NCBI GenBank assembly: GCA_951799445.1
Contig: OX637296.1
Coordinates: forward strand, 8,308,001 to 8,372,000
Reading direction: 5' to 3'
From: Pseudisothecium myosuroides
Lineage: Eukaryota; Streptophyta; Bryopsida; Hypnales; Lembophyllaceae
Length of the DNA stretch: 64,000 nucleotides
Both the position numbers and the translations under genes were made by a program. Under the pieces are notes generated by a model. It ran no database searches and was not told the DNA's origin. It saw only the letters and a program-made list of their open reading frames with translations. Shown here piece by piece: positions 23,164-35,218 of this stretch. The number at the start of each line of letters is the position of its first letter. The first letter of the stretch is position 1.

Positions 23164-24690
23164 TAGCCTTGCTCGTTGCACATCTCATGCACGGAGCCCT
23201 CTCTAAACCTGCACACGCGATGCTGCTCATCGTTGAGTTTGAAGAGCAACACTCCATCCGTTGGAAATCAAACCCCTAAATCGAAGAGGTTCCACCCGAT
23301 TGGAACCTCGGAGCCCATTTGTTCACGATATTGCCGTATGAAGCGATCTATAACGAGCTCGGTGCTTGGAATAGACCACTTCATACCAAAGAAAAAAACT
23401 CAGCACAATTTGGCTCCCAAAGAGCAGAGAGTCTCGGACATGGCTGAGATGAGGACATTGACTTGGCTCCTTGACAGCGTGAAGTTGTTGGTAGCACATG
23501 TCAATGTTAGGGCAAAGTGAATGCGCAGGGTATCCACCTTAAAGGCCTCCCTGTCCTAGTCAGTGCTCCCAACGTAAACCTTCACCACCATCGGATCGGA
23601 AATGACGTGAAGCCAATTCCCAAACTCCGGAAGATCTCTAACTGAGATCTGACGGTTTGTGGGACGAACCATGATGCCAAACAACGTTGGTAAATTCAAC
23701 GTAAGCATCGTGAAGTAAGCTACGTCTAGATCTAGAGTCTACGGGTCATTCACCCTCAGATCCTCTATGGACGGTCCACAAAAGGGAGGGAAGCAAACGG
23801 ATCTCATAGATCTGTCACCAGCTAGCACTGTACGAGGGTATAGACGGCGCACAACAGATGCCAACGGATCCGGTCGAGCCGGTGCCAGGTCTGAACCTCA
23901 ACGAGGTCGTGCATGTGGCACATAAGTATTAGAACTACTACCTCCGATAATTAGTATCCTAGTCCTCCAAACAACCGGTGGACGAACTAGAGCAATAGGC
24001 GGGTGGACTGGAACAGCTGACGGCAACAGATTAGGAACTGTAGGGATCTCTGACTGGAGTGGACGTATCGGTGACTCGATTGGACGTACTGGTAACTCGA
24101 CTAGACGTATTGGCATGTCCTCGTCCTCGTCCGAACTGTTAGCTTCGATAATCAACCTCCTGACCCTCTAAGCAACCGGTGGACGAACTAGAGCAATAGA
24201 CGGGCCAATCTAAATCCCCAAAAGACTCTTAATCTCAGCCCAAGCCTCTGATGTTTGGTTAATGGTGACAGATGGCCTGACTAGAGAGGTCGGTGCCTCG
24301 TCGTCCGAGCTGCTGAACTCTATGACTTCTATCATCTCTAAAGATTTAAATCCTATGTATGAATAGAATCCCATTTGAATACGACAAATTTCAACCCTAA
24401 ATAGATATCACAAATATATCAATATATATGAATATATGAATACACAAACTTACGAATGAATACCTGAAACGTATAGGCGAGTTTATATACTCAATCACCT
24501 TCAAAGTAAAAGATAAATAAAAATAAAATGTGAAGATGGTCTAAAATAAAAGTAAAAAGTAAAAGGGTTACAAGGGTGTTCCCGAATTTTTGACATACTT
24601 TTTTGGGGCTCATTTTTGGCCTACCCCCCCCCCCTCCATTATAAGGTATTGCCTATCTAATGGTGTATTAGACTATAATATAAGTAGTAA
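23164..24690 (-). repeat. Inverted repeat arm D'
   Basis: Complement of D. Its inner end was cut by B' within the palindrome stem. It carries the same decayed ORF on the minus strand, with fewer stops than D. Confidence 0.75.
23170..24335 (-). pseudogene. Decayed repeat-element ORF in arm D'
   Basis: Minus-strand copy of the ORF in D. It shares the stops matching D positions 17044, 17083, 17377, 17536 and 17719. It has CAA at 23321-23319 and CAG at 23225-23223 where D has TAA and TAG, so D' is the less decayed arm at those sites. The short Val-Arg-Pro repeat region differs by a small deletion. Family not recognised. Confidence 0.5.
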
Positions 24691-24958
24691 ATTATAATTT
24701 CAAAAGGAAAAGGAAACAAAAAATTCCTTACTTCCACACATACTTTTCTTGTGAACAGCATAGCGAGAATTTAGTTTGAGAAAAGCACTATTTCTTTGCG
24801 GCCTCTTGATCCTTGATTCGGCCTGAGGTCCTGGTCATTTCCCCAACCACCGTAATGACCAACAACTTCCTTCTTTGGTATGCACCGTGATCACCTAAGT
24901 CAGCAAAAAAGGAGCGAATATAAAACTTAAAATAATAGAAACTCTCCTCTTTGGTAAG
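24691..24958 (-). other. Short spacer with FFADLGDHG-type coding fragment
   Basis: Between D' and X'. A minus-strand frame near 24788-24950 encodes FFADLGDHGAYQ. A diverged copy lies just beyond the far end of X' (about 30175-30245, FLADLGDQGTYY). X' therefore sits between two related segments in the same orientation. Confidence 0.35.
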
Positions 24959-25834
24959 TGTGAGTGTTCCTAACTCCATTCTTGAGTCAGAAAGTTATAC
25001 ATGGGTTCTAGCGGCTGTTTTGTTGGAGATTTACTTCTACTCGGGTGATTCCTAATTAAGTGTTCGCCTTCCAAGCAATGGACACTTTTTGTGACTAATA
25101 ACCCTGTAAAAATTCACTAATTCTTAGAAAAACTATTTGTTAACTAGTTAAAAGATTATGGTTAAATAAAATGAAAAAAGAAAGCAAAATCTAATCTAAC
25201 TAAAATTTTATCTAAGCATCCTTTTAGAATATAATTTTTCCTTTCCAAAATGATAAAGAAAGTTAGATTCCAAGATTCCTAGCAAAAGTTACCACGGTCA
25301 AAGTTCGGCCCTTTTGTTGGCTAAAACTTCATCCACTAATTTAAAATAGCAAATCAATTCTAAATAATTCTTAATTCTAGGGTTAGGTTATTACTACATT
25401 TAAGTTCTGGATTATTAAGATTATTTGGAATTTTGACCTATTTGAATGTTTTTCATTCAAAATTAGCCTCAAACTTCATCCAAACTTTTACCCTTCAAAA
25501 ATAAAGTATTTTTAAAAGTAAAATGGAAATTTTAGAATCTTTATAGATTTTTTGTTTGATTCCACCTTAAAATATTCCTTAAAGATTCTTTTGGATGAAA
25601 ATCTTAATTTCCATCCAACTTTATGATTAAGTTTAATTTGTTGATAACTTCTTTGTTCTTGGTTAATTCTTAAGTGTGATTTAATTTTAGAAAACTCTAA
25701 AAATTACCTATTGGATTCTAAATTTTAACTTAAATCTAAAAATTCTAATCTAAAAACTAACTTTTAAAAGCAACTATTCTAACTTCAATTTAAAGGAAAA
25801 AACAAAAGAAAAGAAAAGAGAGAAATTAACATAC

Positions 25835-25915
25835 CTCTGTGTCCATCGATGCCATGGTTCCGTCATTGCACATTACCAGCATAATAGATTCAAAGTATCC
25901 GTTGTCTTCCATCAT
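25835..25915 (-). CDS. Putative micro-exon of element X' (27 codons)
   Basis: The frame, the double ATG and the gag|gtatgt donor are kept relative to 11960-12040. Several codons differ, including amino-acid changes, but no stop or frameshift has appeared. Confidence 0.3.
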
Positions 25916-26403
25916 ATGCTCCGTCTATTTGATGCAATTTTGGTGTCAGAATGTTTGGAGAACCTTCCTTTCTACAATGTTTTGAGCTAATTTCCTATAG
26001 AAGTGATTAGTTTAAAGTATTTAACTTAATTCCTTGAGTTTAGGATTTTACGTTCAATTTCTAATGGTTTTTAGTTGGTTTCTATACAATTCTTTGAAAT
26101 AAAATAAACTTCAAGGCCCTATTGCCAAATACCTTGAAGGTTTATTTTATTTGAGAATTAAATTAAAAGATTAATATCCTCCAATTTAATAGTATTCCAA
26201 TGAATATTTGTTATTCATTAGTTTATTACTTTTTGTGGGATTAATCTAGTATTTTTGTTGACTTTTTGTCTTTTTCTATTTGGCTTATTAGGCCTAATAA
26301 AACAAAACCTAAATCAACATTCAACCTACTAATTCCTTCTAAAAATCCTAATTGATAGAAAAAAAACAAATTCTTAAATAATAAAAGGAATAAAACCAAA
26401 GAA

Positions 26404-26645
26404 CTATTTCAAATGAATAGTAAAGGAATAGTAAAGAAAGAATAAAAAAAACAGTTTATCCCGAAATGAATAGTAAATGAATAGAAAAAGAATAAAAAAC
26501 CGCTACCAAATCCAAAATGAATAGTAAATGAATAGTAAAGAAAAGAATAAAAAAAACAATTTGTCCCAAAATGAATAGTAAATGAATAGTAACGGAATAA
26601 AATCCAAAACAAATCCAAAATGAATAGTAAATGAATAGGAAAAGC
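26404..26645 (-). repeat. AATGAATAGTAAATG tandem array in X'
   Basis: Inverted counterpart of the 11326-11585 array. Confidence 0.7.
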
Positions 26646-28532
26646 ACAAAAAAACAAAAAAAACAAGCCCACATGAATAGTTAGATTCGTTAGAAGTATT
26701 AGTTTTTAATTCTAATTCCTTCTCAAGCCGCCACTTCGTCTTCTTTAAGTGTTTTTCGATTCAAGTTTTGTTGTCATTTGGAAGGTAGCTATGGAGTGTC
26801 AGTTGTGAGCGTGAGTGTTGAGGTGAGTCGAGTTTTTCAAGTTGTATAATTGAGGAGTTAAACTAGAGATTAGTTTACTTATTTGAGTGAGAGAATTGGA
26901 ATTTGTCAAGGAGCCTGGATTTTGAGACTTCGAATTTGTTAAGAAGCCTGGACTTTTGATAACTGAATTTGTTAAGGAGCTTGGACTTTGAGTTTTTGAA
27001 TTCGTTAAGGAGTCTAGAATTTTGAGAACTGAAATTCGCAAGCCTGGACTCACCACAAGCTGCCCAGCTACTGGATCGCTCCTTGGCCGGTGTCAGAATG
27101 CCATGGAGGCACCACATGTCGCAACGGGAGTGGCTAGCTCTCCGTCGTTCTTCCGTTCCCTTGGCTTGTTCTCGACAGCTCATTCCCCTGGCTCATTCCC
27201 CCAGCTTGTACCGTACCGTCCTACTGCTCCGGCCTTCGGACTGGACGTTGGTTCTGGTATTTCGGAAACTGGTCGCTAGTTTTGGTATTTCAAAAAACTG
27301 GTCTCCGGTTCTAGTATTCTAAAAACTAAATGCTGGTTTTGGTATTTAAAAAACTAAACGCTGGTTTTGGTATTCTAAAAAAACAAACAACTAACTAATC
27401 TAAAGGAGAATTAGCAAAGCAAACTAAACTAAATGATAATTTTTGGGTTTTTGGGATAACTAAGCAAAACAACTAAACTAAATGATAATTTTTGGGTTTT
27501 GGGGATAACTAAGCAAAACAAACTAAACTAAATGAAAGCTAAACTATCAATGGGCATCCATGACGTGGCAATAGAAGCAAAAAGCAAATGAGTAATTTTC
27601 GGTGGAATGAAAAAGGAGCCACTAGGTGTGGTTTTGTGGCTTAAGTGGCCGCCACTGTGGATTTTTTCCCGAATTTCCCCTTTTAAATTGTTCAAGGTAA
27701 ATTTTGTGTTGAGTTGAAAGCTTCGCCGTGCAGGAGCAACCCCAGGCTAAACTCGTGAAATATGGTTCCAAATGGCTACATGAATGTTTTAATCCTTAAA
27801 GGAGGTACACATGAAAATGTTTAAACCAAACATTAAGGACTAAAAAAATTCCAAAGGTATCCAATAGTTTTAATTCCTAGATGAGGTACACATGAAAGTA
27901 TTTAAACCAAAAATTAGGAATTAGGTCAAACCAAACTTTGTTATACAACAAAGTTTGGTCAGTATTTTAAGTGTTAGAATCTTTTGGTGAAAACTAGCTT
28001 CACCGCCTTAAGAATTCTGACTCAAGTGCTGTTTCAAATATAAAATTAGTATGCAAACAAAAGTATCAAAGTGTTGGAGATGAAACCTCCCAAAAGTGTG
28101 GTTTTAGTGTGGTTTTGATGGTTGAAAAGGAAACCCCGAGTCCTCTAACCAAATCCTCCATTAAAAGAAGGCAAAAAAAGCAAAATGAGCAAAAGATGAC
28201 CAAAATTTAATCTAACTAAATGCTTCCGACAAAGCCGGTAAGCAAAGTGAACAAAAGAGAGTCTCTACACTCCGACAGAATGTCGGTAGGCGGATAATGG
28301 GATATGAGAAACTTTGGAGGGGGGCCTTATATACTCGCTAGAAGGCCCACCACTTTAGTTTACCATGAGATATTAGTGTTTTTACTCAAAAACTACCCTA
28401 AGTTAAAGTCTAAACTACCCTAAGATATTTGTTAAATAATCTTTGTTTAATTCTTAGAATTTTCTAGAACAAGCCTTAATTAGCAAGGAAATCTTGTCCA
28501 AATAAAATCTAAGATTTTTCCCAAAGATATTA

Positions 28533-28791
28533 GAGTTATTTGTAAAGTCCTCCCCACTTTGGGCATCACTTTTTTTGAAGTTGAGAAGGCAACTGTAGTT
28601 GAAGCGTCAAACTATTTTGCAAGATACTTATGTCACACGACTTCAAAAGTGGGGACCAAACTTTTTTAGGCACCATTTTGATGGAAAAATAAGTTTCATA
28701 CCCACTTTTATTTCGACTTTTTTAACTCAACCGGCTTTTTCACAAAACTCATGGGTTTAAACCCTGGTTTAGTGTACTTTACGAATAACTC
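28533..28791. mobile_element. 259-bp MITE-like insertion in X' only
   Basis: The left end is GAGTTATTTGTAAAGT and the right end is complementary with one mismatch. It interrupts a stretch that is continuous in X at about 4690-4710. The flanks suggest a short tta duplication. The superfamily cannot be assigned from these ends. Confidence 0.6.
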
Positions 28792-30151
28792 AATTTAGGA
28801 AATTAACTATTTTGACCTTGAGATATTTCGTGAATAACCCTAGGATATTTCCAAATATTCTTAGTTTAATCTAAATTGGCTTTTAAAAGAAAGATTTGAA
28901 ATCTTAACAAAATCCAATCTTCAATTTACACCAAGATATTTTGTAAATTACCCTTGAATTATCGCTAATTACTCTAAAAAAGTCAAACTTACGGCTGAAC
29001 TCTTCCTATCTTCTTGAGAACAACTCCAAATTGAAAACCAATTGCGCCATCGCGTTCAAAAGACCCCAATTAATCTCGAAGACCTCATTCCCCCTTCTTC
29101 CAGGCTGTAAATACTCGTAAAATCCACTAACGGTAACTTCAAAGAAAAGTCAAAATTCCAACTAATGGAATTTGAATTTCCCAAGAAAATTGAATGGCTA
29201 GGGTTGCCTGGAAGGTTCGTGAGAGTAAGAAAACATTCCTTGTTCGTGACATTCAGACACCGATAGCTCCTGGTTTGCTAGTCAACCCGCCGCCATGTTA
29301 TAAATTCTTGTTAAATTTGATGTCGTTGCCGATTCTGGTACTTCTGACTATCAAAAAGTCTTCAAACTTGACAGGTCGCTTATTTAATATATAAAATTCT
29401 AATTTAATTTTTAGTGAGATTTTACCGCACTCTGGGTATTTTCTATGAAATTACCATCAATTTCAAAGGCGGTTGACTTCCCATGGAGTCATCGTGGAGT
29501 TTTGTAAAATCCTGAAACTTTTGGACAATCTTCTAGGAAGTGTTCAAAAGCTAAGGGCAAAACCAAACCTCCAATAAAGATGCTAAATTTAGCAATTTCT
29601 TAATAATTTCCGTTCGAGGGGGAAATTAGTCTGGTACCGGTGTTTGTTGTGGATGATTAGTTCTACTGTGGATCTCTTGGCATGCTTTTATCCTAAAAGC
29701 ACCTTTCTGTAAGCTCCAATCACCTCGCCCTTCATCTACTTTGCATTCTGATTCGTATTCTTCAACATTTGTAGGTCTTCATATAACTAGTCCAATTTCC
29801 ACATGAATTGGATCTAGACACTTCTAAACCTGAACATAGACTCTTATGATTTAGCCAAGATGTCACATGTACTCACATGTCGAGTTTTATATAGACAAGA
29901 CACTATAACTGGCTAATTCTCACATCCTTACATTTCTCTAAAACGTTAATATGGACTCTAAGACACTAAACTAAGACTTAAACATAGAAAAGCAGAGTAT
30001 TTTATATTTTCCATAATTTTAGAAAGACTCCTCACTAATTTGGTAGGGACTTCTACCAAACTCCTCTCAACTACTAATTCATGTTATTTTGCATGAATTA
30101 ATACTAAAAACTAACAATAAATCGCAAAAAATAAACCCAGAGTTCTAGGTG

Positions 30152-30343
30152 CTAACCTGAGGGCTCATAGTAAGTACCCTGATCGCCTAAGTCAGCCAGA
30201 AAAGGAGTGAATATGAAACTTATTTTACTCGAAACTTCTCTCATGTCGATTTGGCAGTGACAAGAATTGTGGAAGGGAAGCACGCATTTTGTTATCAAAC
30301 GGAACTTGCTTCTTCGACCATGTGAGTCACCAGTAGTTGTCAT
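30152..30343 (-). pseudogene. FADLGDQG-type coding fragment at the outer edge of X'
   Basis: A 63-codon minus-strand frame that crosses the end of X'. The part outside the element (to about 30175) resembles the fragments at 24788-24950 and 3200-3310. The family is unknown. It is probably the remains of a repeated unit into which X-type elements inserted. Confidence 0.3.
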
Positions 30344-30868
30344 TTAAGGTTAGTGTTCCAGGAGACCTAGTCTGTTGATAGCTACTACAGATACTCCATC
30401 ATTAGAGGAGAGAGATTCATATTTGTCATTACTCCTCATCGTCTTTGAGCATCTTTTTAGTAAAATTCTTACACTACCTGTGAAATAAAGAGTTGTCAAC
30501 AACACGATCATTGGGTGCCACATTCCTAGTCGACGGAGAGAAATTCCTTCTTAGGCTCCCTACTTTCCTGGCATTGTCATCCATGTTCAGTAGATTGACT
30601 ATGTAAGAGGAAACATTTATTTGTTGCAACTACAAATCAAGTAGCCTTGTACACTTTGCCTCTATTGCACAATGATAACATTTAGTATTTGAAAGTGATT
30701 AGGTCATGCACTAGAAATAAATAGCAACAACCTTCTTTGCATAGCAGTGGAGTAATGCAGCATCATCACAACCTTCTAAAGCAATTTTAGGATTCACGCA
30801 TGTTTCACTAATCAATTCTTTGTTATGCAGAGCTTAATTATGGCAATCCTTCAATCTTTGTTCTAAAA

Positions 30869-32447
30869 ATGGACGAAGTAGAAGTTGTGAGTAAGCAGAA
30901 AATGGAATGCATCAGCATCACAATAACGAATAGAGCACTGGACCCTACTGTGACAAAAGACTCTGAAGATTATTTCTCAATACAAGCTGAGAGGGAAATT
31001 TGGCCAATAATTTGTTTCCAAGTTCCGAAGGAGAATTTTGATATTCTTTCAACAGTTTTCAAGAATACTCAAATTCCCTTTGTCATTAAATCCCAAAACG
31101 ATGGTAAAAAACTAACTGTCGACATGGTTAGAGATTTCCAAGTGCAATGGCATTTATCAGGTGACATGAAAACTATCAAGGCTCTCTATGGACTCGGCAA
31201 TGGTGCAATTGGACCTTTTTGCTGCATTTATTGTAACCAAAAGAAGACCAAAGAGAAAGTTATATCAAGGCTGCAAGCTGTAGCAACCGCACAAAATCGC
31301 AGCACAACATGGAGTGGTGGTCTTTTTGCGAAGAATGTGGCAGCTACACCTGTTTCGGATCCCACAGCCTTGACGCAGTGGCAGCCTATTGTCCCCATTT
31401 CCTTACATCAAGTTCATGTCTGTACATTGCATGGATTCAACCAAATTTGTGAGAAACTTTTACATATGCATTTCCTATTCATGTGGACTATTTGCAATGT
31501 TGAGCTCCAAAAAGCCGCAATTGAAGACCTTCAAAAAATTCTTTCCACCATTGGTATGCACGGAGGAGATGTTGAAATATTTGAAGACAGGGACCTCTCT
31601 GGCAAATCCAACTCTGTCCCAAGAAAGCCTGCTCTAAGTGGCTTGCATGCTCATAAGCTATTCAAACCAAACAATCTAAATGGAGGTTCTAATAAAGTTT
31701 ATAAAGACATAGTGTTAGGAGAGAGGAACTATTTGGACAATGGTGCAGCTCGTCAAGGTCGTCTACAAGTTTGGATAGCTCTTGAAAAGCTTATTCCATA
31801 CTTCACTGGTCTGACACTAACAATGGAACAAAGGGATTCATTCAAGGGACTTATGGACAACTTTGGGAGCCTATACGTGAAACACTTCGGCGAGCACCAT
31901 GTCACTCACTACATAGTATGAAATTGTCAATCCATGAAGATGCTTATTTCTTCACATTGCATAGGTGCTATACTATATACTATATTGCAGTGCTACTTGT
32001 GAGACATAACTAATAACTAGGAGGGGATTGGATTAAAACGTACTGATGCTCCTGTTTTCAACTGTCCAGCACATTTTGGTGAAGCACGGCCCATACTTCG
32101 TCAAAAAATACGGCTCGCTTTCTATATGGTCATGTCAAGGTATGGAATTCAGTCATCATACAACAAAAGTAGCTTACCACCGCCATACCCAACATGGAGG
32201 TTCTATGCAAAAAAAAAGAGCCATTCTCCAAACCTATGAGCATTGGTATAGGATTGTGCAGCATAGGTTCTACAATAAAGAACATGAGAGTAAAGAAGAC
32301 AGGGACTTGGACTCTGAGGAGCGGGTGCAGAAAAGACGAGAGGCATCTGTCAATTCCAGTGCAGCAGAACATGCAGCCATATGGCGAGCCCAATGCAGTC
32401 GTGTAGGGAGTCGCTGGATACGAAACACAACTCTTGTAGGCGAATGA
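30869..32447 (+). CDS. Transposase-like protein, two-exon model
   Basis: Exon 1 is 30869-31915 (349 codons). A phase-0 intron, 31916-32069 (gtatga...tgtccag), leads to exon 2, 32070-32447. Exon 1 carries the block LSGDMKTIKALYGLG followed by CCIYC, a Cys-x2-Cys pair spaced as in zinc-binding insertions of some DDE-type transposase-like proteins, and later LHGFNQICEKLL with a possible catalytic-site His. Exon 2 has GMEFSHHTTKVAYHRHTQHGG-like spacing of Glu and His residues, followed by a basic, charged tail. An N-terminal part may be missing, because the 30869 start gives no recognisable DNA-binding domain. Frame integrity and a clean intron suggest a young element gene or a domesticated one. 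The family is an inference from motif pattern only. Confidence 0.45.
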
Positions 32448-32584
32448 AGAAGAACAACAAGAGAGAGAAGTGAATCTTACCTATAGTGATTTAAGAACAA
32501 TTTGGAGGACCTTGGGCAAAGTGACATCGGCAACTGTTTTTTTCTTCTCTCTCCGAGGGCACAACATTGTGTTAGTTCTTTGAA

Positions 32585-32915
32585 CACTATAACAAAACAT
32601 GGTAAAAAAAAACTGCACTCAAAATCAAGTGCGGTTCTTTTTGCCACCGTTCTGCGCAGTCCCAAAACGACTACAGAATCTTCTTTTTGGATTTCTGAAC
32701 TTAATTTTTTGAATTTTGGGTTATGTAATATACCATCGGAAAGGCATTTTTAAGACCTTTCCAATGATATATTATAGGCTCCAAAATTCAAAAATTTGAG
32801 GTCAGAAATCCAAAAAGAAGATTTTGCAGTCGTTTTGGGACTGCGCAAAACGGTGGCAAAAAGAACCGCACTCGATTTTGAGTGCGGATTTTTTTTACCA
32901 TGTTTTGTTATAGTG
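32585..32915. mobile_element. 331-bp palindromic CACTA-type MITE
   Basis: Starts CACTATAACAAAACATGG and ends with its complement, flanked by a perfect 3-bp duplication, gaa (32582-32584 and 32916-32918). The arms of about 150 bp pair almost throughout around a taatataccatcgg / ccaatgatatatta centre. It lies about 140 bp downstream of the transposase-like gene. Long near-perfect arms imply recent insertion and a transcript that would fold into a long hairpin. Confidence 0.85.
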
Positions 32916-32918
32916 GAA

Positions 32919-33844
32919 GTACGTGAAAATTCTCATTATGAACCAATCAGTCTGTAAAGTCTGTGATGATGGCAAAAGGCTATAGACAATAGTTTCCAAA
33001 GTAAGAAGCAATCTTATGGCAATAAAATTCCGTTTCATTTGTTTTCTCATTACCAAAGTGTGCTGAACTTATTATTATATGATACCCATGTTTACAAATC
33101 ACAAAAATGGCTATCAACTCAAATCATAACAAGACCTTCACAGGTGAAAAGCATTTTGTATTATGGTAGGTATCCCAAAACCGCCACTAATTGCTATTGT
33201 GCCTAATTACTACTATTAGACTATTCAAATTCTTATATATTCTTATTGGCAAGGGAAAGGAGGTTCCAACGCACCAAAGAATGCGACATTTGGATATTGT
33301 ATGCAAAAGTTATGAAGGAACAAGGTTTGGTTCTAAAAGTGTTTTTTTCACAAAGGTGCATAACTAATTTTGGAGATGTACACACACTGAAGATGGTGCT
33401 TTAAGTTTAGTGGCGCATTTGGGATGCCTACTTTATGCCTCGTCAACACATGGATACTCGGGGGCCTACTTTCCATGGGCATGCATTACTTGTTGCAGTA
33501 CTGGAGGTCCTCTCAAGATCTAGTAATTTGAGAATTTCAAAGAACCACCCTACGTTACATGCACTATACTGGAGTTAGTTCCCAAGTCAAATCTAATCTC
33601 TTACTAATTAGTGGTTCTTTTTCCTACTAAATACTTGGATTCAAACTCACTTGCAGTGAAGACGGACAGTCATGACATTGAGAATCAACAGGTTCATAGA
33701 TCGGTAGTCTCATCTCCTCAGCATCTGATCCAATGATCTCATGCAGTGATGGCCCTTTGCATAAACGTACTCTTATAGCATTCATATTTTGGAGAATCTG
33801 GAGAGCTTTGCATTAAATTACACTTACTTTCGAATGTACAAATC
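32919..33844. other. AT-rich stretch without a supportable gene
   Basis: No ORF, repeat pair or RNA gene was recognised. Confidence 0.4.
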
Positions 33845-34159
33845 TTGAGCGAGCACTATTTTCAAACCTTTGGTAATGAGCAACTTGAAAATGACTCGTG
33901 TAGCAACGTCGATAGTGAGCCAATACCAGCTACATACTTTGAGGAGTGCGTCAAGTTGTTGTTTTTTAATGCTGTGGAACAACTACCTCTCGAGAATCAA
34001 ATGTGCCTCAGGAACTCCTCCGAGGAAGAGGATGTATATGAATTCAGTAGCACGACACCATCACTGCTTGGAACGAATATGAAGCATCACAAATTAGAAA
34101 CTTATGACCCTCACATGACAAACCAGTACACTACCTACCCATCATCACAGTTCTCATGA
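33845..34159 (+). CDS. Hypothetical 104-codon ORF
   Basis: An open frame with acidic patches (DSCSNVDSEP, SSEEEDVYEF) and unbiased codon use. No domain, signal or membrane segment is visible and no inverted or repeated copy was seen. It may be a fragment of a decayed element gene or chance. Confidence 0.2.
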   Translation: MSEHYFQTFGNEQLENDSCSNVDSEPIPATYFEECVKLLFFNAVEQLPLENQMCLRNSSEEEDVYEFSSTTPSLLGTNMKHHKLETYDPHMTNQYTTYPSSQFS

Positions 34160-35200
34160 ACCTGTTGTCACTCGCTCAGAAATCCACCTCGAATGCCACC
34201 AGGAACAAAAGCAAATACAATAGCAAGATTTATAAAATCTTGAAAATAATTGCGAGAGGCTCAATGAAGCTTCAGTTTCATAGCTTTGTAGCTAAAGTTT
34301 CATTTTGTCTTTTGCTATGAAACTGAAAGCCAAGATGCAAGTATTGTTCCCCCAATTGCGAATCCTTATTTGTATAACCTCTCTAAGTCGATCCTCTCTA
34401 AGTCAATAAAGCGTTGTCAGGAAGTATTGATTGCCGATCCCAACTTAACAATATGAACCACATATAAATATGATGACCCTCCCTAATGTAATAACCTCTC
34501 CATCTCAAAGTTTAGGACCAACGAATTATCAGCAATTATCATGTAGTTACTATTGTTTCATGGGTGCGTACGTTAATTTGCAAACGTTCGCATCGTTACG
34601 ATGCACACGATTACTGCAAAGAAATGGTACTACTTTGAAATTCATATTAACTATGTAACTTCTACACGTTAATCACAAGTGCGCAAAAGACACAAATTAT
34701 GCACAAAAATTTACATTCTTTGTCGTGTATTTTTTGTGCATTGAAGGACACAAAAAATCCATGACAGCAATGTCACTGGAGTCATCACTGCAATAATGCT
34801 TATTATTTGGTATCAATTAATGTTCCAAAAAGTATTTTTAATGTTCAATTGTTGATCACATTCTAATTTAAAAAAATTCTTAACTAAATTTTTGGCATTT
34901 CAAACTGAATCCATCATTCATCACTATTGTAGGCCATCAAGTTTATACTTGAACTAAATCCATCAATAGGCTACCAAGAAACTTGATAGCGTAGTGAAAG
35001 AATTACTTCATTGTAGCTTGAATTGATTCCATGACTAGGACACCAAGAAACTTGGTAACATAGTGATGGAATCTCTTCATTGGTAGTTGGTGAAAGATGA
35101 GGGTGAAGAGGCCCTCTTTATACTAAAACTCAGTCTATGAACACTCAAAAGATATGGGACAACTTGAAGTTGAGAGCTTGACTTCTCATAATCAAGTTGT
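34160..35200. repeat. Non-coding; diverged ~75-bp direct repeat at 34970-35090
   Basis: caccaagaaacttg-type words occur twice (about 34972 and 35040), each followed by a tagtga and an acttcatt word. Otherwise AT-rich without a gene. Confidence 0.4.
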
Positions 35201-35218
35201 TTTGAAAATGTATAAATC

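Larger units (their letters stand above)
24959..30169 (-). mobile_element. Element X' (inverted, uninterrupted copy of X)
   Basis: About 5.2 kb. It starts TGTGAGTGTTCC and ends GGGCTCATA, with a perfect 5-bp duplication, gtaag, at 24954-24958 and 30170-30174. It shows the structure of X without B and so proves that B is an insertion in the left copy. It carries a 259-bp insertion (28533-28791) absent from X. TATA box on the minus strand near 28340, micro-exon at 25835-25915, tandem array at 26404-26645. No enzymatic frame. Confidence 0.6.

Noticed and set aside
3320..30169. One single giant inversion-duplication explaining all symmetry
   Set aside because: Elements have separate target duplications (gtaag, tagcc, cccctccaaag), and B and B' lie at non-equivalent places.
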